In this document: positions 40,452 through 46,056 of the stretch, piece after piece | Layout of the letters: each line of letters starts with the position of its first letter | How positions within the stretch are numbered: the stretch's first letter is position 1 | Assembly: GCA_003169845.1 (NCBI GenBank) | Contig: PNAG01000014.1 | Span: 1-46,056 of the forward strand | DNA length: 46,056 nucleotides | Direction of reading: 5' to 3' | Source: Candidatus Dormiibacterota bacterium | GTDB taxonomy: Bacteria > Chloroflexota > Dormibacteria > Dormibacterales > Dormibacteraceae | Notes under the pieces: model-generated | Databases searched by the model: none | What the model saw: the letters and a program-made list of their open reading frames with translations, nothing else | What the model was told of the DNA's origin: nothing | Program-made: the position numbers and the translations under genes

Positions 40452-41415
40452 GGACCCGGACGGTGCCGTGCTCCTGGTCGGACGCCGCGGCGGCCCAGAG
40501 GAGCGGCTCGTGCCCGCGGCCGGCTTCGAGCTGGCTACGGTCAACATCCGCGGCCTCGACCGCGACGCGGTCTGGAAGAACCTCGCCCTTCCCGCCCTCA
40601 TCCCGGCCTCGCTGCGAGCCGGGCTTCGCATCGTCGATCGCTTCCGCCCGGACGTCGTGCTCGGCACGGGCGGTTACGTCATGGCGCCCGCCATCGCGGC
40701 GGCGCGCCTGCGCGGCATTCCATATGTGCTGCACGAGAAGGACGTGCGGCCGGGGCTGGCAACTCGAATGTTCGCCGGCGGCGCCACGATGATCTGCACC
40801 ACGCTCCCCGGTACCGAGAAGCGGCTGCGCGGCCGGCGAATCGAGCTGACCGGAGTCCCGCTGCGCGAAGGATTCACCCCGCGCACGCCGGCGGTTCCGG
40901 CGCGCCGGCTGCTGATCACTGGCGGAAGCCAGGGCGCGCGCAACCTCAACCAGGCGGTCTGGTCCGCGCTCGACGAGCTGTGCGAACGCTTCCAGGAGGT
41001 CGTTCATGTCGCCGGGCAGCAGGGCGCGGCGGGCGTCGCGGAGCACGCGCATGCGCGTTACAGAGGGATGGCGTTCACTGATGACATGCCAGACCTGATG
41101 GCGCACGCGGACCTCGTGCTGAGCCGGGCCGGCGTCGGCACCATCGCCGAGGCCGCCGCGGTCGGCCTGCCGATGATCCTGGTCCCGGGCACGTTTGGGG
41201 GCGGCCACCAGGAGGAGAACGCAGCCGCCATGGTCGACGCAGGCGCGGCCGTGAGGATTGGCGACGCCGAGCTGAGCGGCCCGAGTCTCGTCGCGACGAT
41301 CGCCGGACTCGACGACGATCGCCTGCGCGCGATGGCTAAAGCCTCGGCCGCGGTCGGCCGGCACGACGCCGCGGAGCGGGTCCTGGCGGTGCTCCACAAG
41401 GTCGCCAAGAATTGA
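40372..41415 (+). CDS. murG: lipid II synthase MurG
   Basis: A 347-aa GT28 enzyme that adds GlcNAc to lipid I on the inner face of the membrane. LLIAGGGTGGHLYPAIAVAR is the first glycine-rich loop, VLGTGGYVMAP the second, ITGGSQGARNLNQ the third, and LSRAGVGTIAEAAAVGLPMILVP the UDP-GlcNAc binding motif. ATG 40372 follows AGGAAGG. The gene overlaps ftsW by 80 bp and murC by 4 bp. Confidence 0.95.
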   Translation: MRLLIAGGGTGGHLYPAIAVARAFRAEDPDGAVLLVGRRGGPEERLVPAAGFELATVNIRGLDRDAVWKNLALPALIPASLRAGLRIVDRFRPDVVLGTGGYVMAPAIAAARLRGIPYVLHEKDVRPGLATRMFAGGATMICTTLPGTEKRLRGRRIELTGVPLREGFTPRTPAVPARRLLITGGSQGARNLNQAVWSALDELCERFQEVVHVAGQQGAAGVAEHAHARYRGMAFTDDMPDLMAHADLVLSRAGVGTIAEAAAVGLPMILVPGTFGGGHQEENAAAMVDAGAAVRIGDAELSGPSLVATIAGLDDDRLRAMAKASAAVGRHDAAERVLAVLHKVAKN

Positions 41416-42704
41416 GGGTCCACTTGATGGGCGCGGGTGGTGCCGGAGTGTCGGCCCTGGCTCGCGTGTTCCTCGCCCGGGGTGACGAGGTGAGCGGATG
41501 CGACACCAAGCTATCGGATACAACCGAGGAGCTCGAGGACGCCGGCGTGCGCATCCTGATCGGGCACGACCCTGAGCACGTCCTGTTCCAGGACCTGCTC
41601 GTCTACAGCGGCGCCATCAAGGGATCGCCGGAGCTCGATGCCGCGCGTGCGATGGGCGTGACGGTGCTGAGCCGGGCCGAGATGCTGGCGCGGCTGATCA
41701 GCGAATCCGACTCGATCGCCATCGCCGGAACCGCCGGAAAGACGACGGTGACGCATATGCTCGGCCACATCCTCGTCACCGCCGGCTACGACCCGACCGT
41801 GCTCGTCGGCGACGGAGCCAGCGCGCGCGCCGGGCGGTCGAGCTGGTTGGTGGCCGAGACAGACGAGTCAGACGGCACGCTCACGCTTCACCATCCGCGC
41901 CGCGCCATAGTCACCAACATCGAGCTCGACCACCCAGACCATTTCAGAGACGTCAGTGCGGTCCGCGACCTGTTCCAGTGGTTCATCGCAAACCTGCCGG
42001 CGGACGGCCTGGCGGTCGTGTGTGCGGACGATGAGCTGGTTCGAGACCTCAAGCCCAGGGCGCGGCGCATCACCTACGGCTTCCGGCACGATGCGGACTA
42101 TCGCTGCGAACCCATCCGCCCGTTCCCGATCCACCACGATGGTCGTGAGCTGGGCCGCATCAACCTGAGGCAGCCCGGCCGCCACAACATCCAGAACGCG
42201 ACGGCGGCGGCGGCGATGGCAATGGAGATCGGCATCCCCTTCGGCGACGTGGCTGCGGCGCTGGAATCGTTCCCGGGCGCGCACCGGCGCATGGAGCTGC
42301 TGGGCATCTTTCAGGGGGCGACCGTCTATGACGACTACGCCCATCATCCGACCAAGGTGCGCGCGACGATCGAGGCCGCGCGCGAGCTGCGTCACCGGAG
42401 GCTGATCGTCGTCTTCCAGCCGCACCGGTACTCGCGCCTGGCAGCGTTCATGCACGATTTCACTCGCTCGTTCGAGGGCGCCGACAAGGTGCTCGTCCTG
42501 GACGTCTACAGCGCGGGCGAGCAGAACACTTCCGGTGTCCAGGCCGCGGACCTCGCGCACCAGATGCCAAACGCCACCTACGTCGGCGACTTCAAGACGG
42601 CGCGCGAGATGCTGGAAGGCCTGGTCGGACCTGGCGACCTGCTGCTTCTCATGGGCGCGGGCGACATCAACAAGCTGGGCGATGAGCTGGCGCACCGCGT
42701 CTAA
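41412..42704 (+). CDS. murC: UDP-MurNAc--L-Ala ligase MurC
   Basis: A 430-aa Mur ligase that adds the first amino acid. HLMGAGGAGVSALARVFLARG is the N-terminal UDP-binding loop, GTAGKTTVTHM the ATP loop near residue 106, NIELDHPDHF the MurC-type Mg site, DDYAHHPTKVRATIEAAR the C-domain signature, and FQPHRYSRL follows. TTG 41412 overlaps the murG stop. The last 23 bp overlap murB. Confidence 0.95.
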   Translation: MRVHLMGAGGAGVSALARVFLARGDEVSGCDTKLSDTTEELEDAGVRILIGHDPEHVLFQDLLVYSGAIKGSPELDAARAMGVTVLSRAEMLARLISESDSIAIAGTAGKTTVTHMLGHILVTAGYDPTVLVGDGASARAGRSSWLVAETDESDGTLTLHHPRRAIVTNIELDHPDHFRDVSAVRDLFQWFIANLPADGLAVVCADDELVRDLKPRARRITYGFRHDADYRCEPIRPFPIHHDGRELGRINLRQPGRHNIQNATAAAAMAMEIGIPFGDVAAALESFPGAHRRMELLGIFQGATVYDDYAHHPTKVRATIEAARELRHRRLIVVFQPHRYSRLAAFMHDFTRSFEGADKVLVLDVYSAGEQNTSGVQAADLAHQMPNATYVGDFKTAREMLEGLVGPGDLLLLMGAGDINKLGDELAHRV

Positions 42705-43602
42705 GGTCAAGTGGCTTGCCTCGCGGCCCGGGGTCAGCGAGGACGAGCCGCTCGCCTCACGCACGTCATTTGGCATAGGCGGCCCCGCCGACTTCTTTGC
42801 GGAAATAAGCCGGCCGCCGGCGATCGAAGAGCTGATCGACGGCTGTGCGGAGCGCGGCATTCCTTATCTGTTGCTCGGCGCCGGCACCAACCTGCTGATC
42901 GCCGACGCCGGTGTCGAGGGACTGGTCCTCAGGGTGGTCAACCGCGAGCACCACGTCGACGGGAGGACTGTACGCGCCGGCGCGGGTTTGAAGATGATGC
43001 GCCTCGCCCGGATCGTCGCCGATGCCGGGCTGCGGGGCTTCGAGTTTGCGATTGGCGTCCCAGGCACGGTAGGTGGCGCCGTGTATCAGAACGCAGGCTG
43101 CTGGGGGAAGGAGCTGCGCGAGGTCCTCGTCGAGGTCGAAGGCTTCATGCCGAACGCAGGAACCACGATCTGGAAACCCGCCGACCTGAAGTTTGCTTAC
43201 CGCACCTCCGCGCTGCGCGAAGGTGCGCTCAAAGGCGGGCTGGTGGTCGAGGCGACAATCCAGCTCGAGCGTGGCGATGGGGAACAGGCCAAAGCGCTGA
43301 TGGCGAAGCTCACGCGCGAGAGGGGCGAAACGCAGCCGATCAAGACCAAGAACTGCGGCAGCGTCTTCAAGAACCCGCCCGGTGACTCGGCGGGGCGCCT
43401 GGTACAGGCCGCGGGCCTGAAGGGCGCCCGCGAGGGGAACGCCATGGTTTCGACCATGCACGGCAACTTCATCGTCAACGAGGGCGGCGCCACGGCGGCC
43501 GACGTGAAGCGGCTCATCGAGCGCATCCAGGCCGAGGTCAGGCGGCGTTTCAACATCGAGCTGGAGACCGAGGTGGAGATGGTGGGGAGGTTCAAGCGGT
43601 GA
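42682..43602 (+). CDS. murB: UDP-N-acetylenolpyruvoylglucosamine reductase MurB
   Basis: A 306-aa FAD enzyme that reduces enolpyruvyl-UDP-GlcNAc. It has RTSFGIGGPADFF, LLGAGTNLLIADAG, GFEFAIGVPGTVGGAVYQNAGCWG, the catalytic CGSVFKNPPGDSAG and HGNFIVNEGGATAADV. These fit the type II MurB without the extra loop of E. coli MurB. ATG 42682 lies inside the murC end and gives the usual N-terminus. murA is not in the window. Confidence 0.94.
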   Translation: MSWRTASKVKWLASRPGVSEDEPLASRTSFGIGGPADFFAEISRPPAIEELIDGCAERGIPYLLLGAGTNLLIADAGVEGLVLRVVNREHHVDGRTVRAGAGLKMMRLARIVADAGLRGFEFAIGVPGTVGGAVYQNAGCWGKELREVLVEVEGFMPNAGTTIWKPADLKFAYRTSALREGALKGGLVVEATIQLERGDGEQAKALMAKLTRERGETQPIKTKNCGSVFKNPPGDSAGRLVQAAGLKGAREGNAMVSTMHGNFIVNEGGATAADVKRLIERIQAEVRRRFNIELETEVEMVGRFKR

Positions 43603-44552
43603 AGGTGGCGGTGCTTCGGGGAGGTAAGTCGGCGGAACGTGAGGTTTCGCTGATGTCCGGCGCGCAGGTGGAGAAGGCCCTGCGCAAGCGCGGCCACGAC
43701 GTCACGGGCGTCGACGTGGACCTCACCACCTGGGACGTGCTGAGGGACGGCGATTTCGCGTGCGTCTTTAACGCCCTGCACGGAAGGCTTGGCGAGGACG
43801 GCACGGTCCAGGGAATGCTCGAGCTGCTCGGGCTGCCGTACACCGGGTCTGGGGTGCTGGCGTCCGCGCTGTGCATGGACAAGGCGAGGGCGAACGCGCT
43901 GATGGCGGCCGCGGGGCTGCTCATCCCGCCGTTCGAAGAGCTGGAGATCAAGGAGGGGGTTGCGCCCGACCTCGTCGATCGACTCGTCGCGACCTACGAG
44001 CTGCCGCTGGTGATCAAGCCGGTGCGCGAGGGCTCGACTATCGGACTGACGATCGCGCAAGACGTCGACCAGGTGGCGAGCGGTCTCGTCCTCGCGGCGC
44101 GCTATGACCGTCGAGTCCTCGTCCAGAGGTTCGCGGAGGGCACCGAGATCACCGTCGGCGTCCTTGCGACCCCTGACGTGCAGGTGCTGCCGACGCTGGA
44201 GATCGTTAGCGACAACCCCGTGTACGACTACGACGCCAAGTACACCGCAGGCAAGTCGCACCACATCATCCCGGCCCGCATTCCCGAGCCCGCGCGGGTG
44301 GAGGCGTCCGAAGCCGCCCGACGCGCCTTCGTCGAGCTGGGCTGCGCCGGCATGGCCCGCGTCGACATCATCGTCGGCCCGCACGGCAACCCATGGGTCC
44401 TCGAGGTCAACACCGTGCCTGGCCTGACCGAGCTCTCGCTCCTGCCGGACGCCGCGCGCGCCGCGGGCATCACGTTCGACGAGCTGTGCCAGCGGTTGGT
44501 CGACCATGCGGTCGGCCGTCACGAGCGTCGTGTGGGACCGCCCGCAGTATGA
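43599..44552 (+). CDS. ddl: D-alanine--D-alanine ligase
   Basis: A 317-aa ATP-grasp enzyme making the D-Ala-D-Ala substrate of MurF. The N-domain has VLRGGKSAEREVSLMSG and FNALHGRLGEDGTVQGMLELLGLPYTGSGVLASALCMDK. The ATP-grasp part has PLVIKPVREGSTIGL, DYDAKYTAGKSHHIIPA and LEVNTVPGLTELSLLP. The Lys-Ser binding pair fits a D-Ala-D-Ala rather than D-Ala-D-Lac enzyme, but that is not certain. GTG 43599 overlaps murB as GTGA; the end overlaps ftsQ by 47 bp. Confidence 0.94.
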   Translation: MKVAVLRGGKSAEREVSLMSGAQVEKALRKRGHDVTGVDVDLTTWDVLRDGDFACVFNALHGRLGEDGTVQGMLELLGLPYTGSGVLASALCMDKARANALMAAAGLLIPPFEELEIKEGVAPDLVDRLVATYELPLVIKPVREGSTIGLTIAQDVDQVASGLVLAARYDRRVLVQRFAEGTEITVGVLATPDVQVLPTLEIVSDNPVYDYDAKYTAGKSHHIIPARIPEPARVEASEAARRAFVELGCAGMARVDIIVGPHGNPWVLEVNTVPGLTELSLLPDAARAAGITFDELCQRLVDHAVGRHERRVGPPAV

Positions 44553-45486
44553 AGTTGAGACGAGGTTGAGACGCCGCCGAAGCCTGTTCGGCGCGCGCCG
44601 CCGCCGCGAGCTGGAGCAGGCCGAGCCCCTGAAGGGCCAGGTGTGGACGCGTTCGGAGCAGGGGCTCCGGGAGCCTGGCGTGCCATGGGCGTGGCGGGGA
44701 TTTGCGGCCGCCGCGGCGGTCGTCGAATGCGCGCTGCTCGCGTGGCTGTGGTTTGGGCCGGCCCTGTCCGTGCAGAGCGTACTCATCGACGGCTCGCAGC
44801 ACATGACCCGCGCGCAGATCGCGCGAGCGGCCGGATTGACCGGAGGGACGTCGGTGATCTCCGTGGACGAGAAATCGGCACGCCAGCACCTGCTCAACCA
44901 GACCTGGGTGCGCACGGCGAGCGTGAGTCCGCAGCTGCCGGGAACCGTCGTAGTTCGGGTGAGCGAGTGGCAGCCCATTGCGGGATACCACGCGGGGAAG
45001 GGGGGGAAGCTCTTCTTCCTGTCGGACCAGGCCGTCGTGCTCGGACTCGCCACCACCGAGGGGACCCTGGTCGATGTCCAAGGGCCGGCAGGTGCCGACC
45101 CTCGCGTCGGCGACCATCCGCTGGACGCGCAGCTTCTGACCGCGCTGGTCAACATCCAGCGCGGCCTGCCGGCACTGATCGGGCAGGAGGCGGCGGGCTT
45201 CGTGTTCGACTCCTGTGGTGACCTCACTCTGGTCGCGAAGCGCGGTTGGAAGGTTTACTTTGGCCGGGTGCTGACACCCGAGGAGTTCTCAACGCTGCGC
45301 GACAAGCTCTCCGCGCTGAAGGCCATCGCCGGGCAGGTCAACTACAACTCCGCCGACCTCGAGTACGTCAACGTGATGAACCCCGCCGAGGCGGCGGTCG
45401 GGTTCAAGTCGCGCGAGCCTGCAGTGCCATCGCCAGCCCCGGGTGCGCCGGCGCCCACTCCCACCCCTGGTGTCGTGTGCAGGTAA
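44506..45486 (+). CDS. ftsQ: cell division protein FtsQ
   Basis: A 326-aa single-pass protein. It has a basic cytoplasmic tail, one hydrophobic helix (about residues 64-84), a POTRA domain (about 88-155, SVQSVLIDGSQHMTRAQI ... VISVDEKSARQHL) and the FtsQ beta domain (PGTVVVRVSEWQPIAGY). A proline-rich tail ends the protein. It recruits FtsL and FtsB-type partners at the septum. ATG 44506 lies inside ddl; GTG 44530 is a shorter alternative. It overlaps sbp by 10 bp. Confidence 0.88.
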   Translation: MRSAVTSVVWDRPQYEVETRLRRRRSLFGARRRRELEQAEPLKGQVWTRSEQGLREPGVPWAWRGFAAAAAVVECALLAWLWFGPALSVQSVLIDGSQHMTRAQIARAAGLTGGTSVISVDEKSARQHLLNQTWVRTASVSPQLPGTVVVRVSEWQPIAGYHAGKGGKLFFLSDQAVVLGLATTEGTLVDVQGPAGADPRVGDHPLDAQLLTALVNIQRGLPALIGQEAAGFVFDSCGDLTLVAKRGWKVYFGRVLTPEEFSTLRDKLSALKAIAGQVNYNSADLEYVNVMNPAEAAVGFKSREPAVPSPAPGAPAPTPTPGVVCR

Positions 45487-45809
45487 TCGTCATCGCGGTC
45501 ATCTTCGCGATCCTCGGCGTGTTCCTCGGCGTGCTGTCGCCCGTCACCATCCCCATCACCTACGCGCGCTACACCGCCGTCGCGCTGCTCGCCGCCCTGG
45601 ACTCGATCTTCGGCGCGTTCAAGGCATACATCGCCGGCTCGTTCGAGCCGCGCGTGTTTTTCAGCGGACTCGTGACCAACATGACCCTGGCCGCGGGCCT
45701 CACCTACTTCGGTGACAAGCTGGGAGTCGACCTGTCGATCGCCGCGATCGTCGCCTTCGGAGTGCGGATCTTCAACAACCTGGGAGCAATCCGCCGGCAC
45801 TATCTCTAG
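45477..45809 (+). CDS. sbp: small basic protein Sbp (DUF1290)
   Basis: A 110-aa membrane protein with about three hydrophobic segments, standard length for the Sbp/DUF1290 family found in dcw regions of Bacillota and Actinomycetota. VFLGVLSPVTIPITYARYTAVALLAALDSIFGA is the conserved core and FGVRIFNNLGAIRR the end. The function is unknown. GTG 45477 lies inside the ftsQ end. ftsA and ftsZ, which often follow, are not seen. Confidence 0.9.
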   Translation: MQVIVIAVIFAILGVFLGVLSPVTIPITYARYTAVALLAALDSIFGAFKAYIAGSFEPRVFFSGLVTNMTLAAGLTYFGDKLGVDLSIAAIVAFGVRIFNNLGAIRRHYL

Positions 45810-45813
45810 TGGG

Positions 45814-46056
45814 CTAGTCGGGTCCGCGCGGTAATCCAAACGTAACCGTCGGCGGGATGGTGACGATGCGGCCGTCGTCGTCGCGAACGATCTGCCACCC
45901 GCCCTCGTGCACATTCCAGTGATGCCGGTAGCAAAGCAAGGTGAGGTTGGGTGGGTCATTCGTTCCGCCGTGGAACCAGTGCCGGATGTGGTGTCCCGAG
46001 GTCCAGCTCGCCGGCCGCTCACAGCCCGGCCACGTGCAGCCCCGGTCGCGGACATT
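45814..46056 (-). CDS. HNH endonuclease (13E12-type), C-terminal fragment
   Basis: The reverse strand is open from the window edge to TAG 45816-45814, about 80 codons. It reads VRDRGCTWPGCERPASWTS, GHHIRHWFHGGTNDPPNLTLLC and RHHWNVHEGGW, which is the HNH zinc-nuclease motif (two Cys plus the H-H...N...H pattern) of the DUF222/13E12 repeat family. The N-terminal DUF222 part lies beyond the window. It converges on sbp with a 4-bp gap. Confidence 0.8.
   Translation of the reverse strand, partial: NVRDRGCTWPGCERPASWTSGHHIRHWFHGGTNDPPNLTLLCYRHHWNVHEGGWQIVRDDDGRIVTIPPTVTFGLPRGPD

Noticed and set aside
43197..45227. Antisense open frame of 676 codons opposite murB, ddl and ftsQ
   Set aside because: It lies fully opposite well-identified genes, is rich in Ser, Arg and Pro, and shows no domain. 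GC-rich codon structure produces such frames.
1..46056. CRISPR arrays, tRNA and rRNA genes, intact transposases
   Set aside because: I looked for regular spaced repeats, T-loop-like GGTTCGAATC signatures, rRNA cores and DDE transposase motifs, and saw none.

Overview
The window is about 46 kb of high-GC bacterial chromosome. Genes are tightly packed, with many 1-8 bp start/stop overlaps and many GTG and TTG starts. Two starts look like CTG codons fused to the upstream stop. The layout suggests a soil-type Terrabacteria lineage: Candidatus Dormibacterota, Chloroflexota or deep Actinomycetota. The pointers are a Tad pilus locus, a murein (dcw) cluster carrying the small basic protein Sbp, a 71-residue biotin carrier of the actinobacterial kind, an AfsR/LuxR-type ATPase regulator, DUF4386 proteins and an HNH protein of the 13E12 type. 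This assignment is inference; no rRNA or tRNA gene is present to settle it.

Layout. 1-3.3 kb: end of a Tad/Flp pilus operon (CpaF C-terminus, TadB, TadC, three TadE/TadG-like pseudopilins). 3.3-5.0 kb: a frameshifted membrane/coiled-coil gene, a 54-aa helical ORF and a protein with two PD-(D/E)xK-like halves. 5.1-6.5 kb: a divergent amidohydrolase and MobA-like pair. 6.5-12.9 kb: one long operon with EtfB, EtfA, a GT2 glycosyltransferase with a CysRS-tail-like N-terminus, an acyl-CoA carboxyltransferase, a BKACE/Kce enzyme, a biotin carrier, a C4 zinc-ribbon coiled-coil protein and RNase HI. It runs into the RNase P RNA gene (rnpB, 12952-13335).

13.3-16.2 kb: a small segment (TetR, aldo-keto reductase, transglutaminase-like protein) bounded by two copies of the rnpB 3' end, with paired octamer repeats just inside each copy. 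It looks like a small integrated element without an integrase. 16.3-21.7 kb: a DUF1801 protein, a 752-aa secreted repeat protein and a large LuxR-type ATPase regulator. 21.7-27.3 kb: an ABC-ATPase C-terminal remnant, tandem DUF4386 proteins (one internally deleted), two MDR oxidoreductases around an NrtR-like regulator, a DHFR/RibD-like protein and an ArsR-AHSA1 pair with a clear promoter and operator. 27.4-31.3 kb: oligopeptidase B, then an ABC-2 transporter preceded by a leader with a 21-codon ORF, a strong terminator and a possible antiterminator pairing.

31.5-45.8 kb: the dcw cluster in the order small Cys-rich ORF, mraZ, rsmH, ftsL-like, ftsI, murF, mraY, murD, ftsW, murG, murC, murB, ddl, ftsQ, sbp. 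It encodes most of lipid II synthesis plus septal synthase parts. murE is absent between ftsI and murF, and ftsA/ftsZ do not follow sbp; instead the end of an HNH endonuclease gene runs toward it from the right edge.

Most individual genes are ordinary. The features most worth a second look are the duplicated rnpB end with its 11-bp-spaced repeats, the attenuator-like leader before the ABC transporter, the CTG starts, and a dispersed hairpin repeat read in the same frame at two distant loci.
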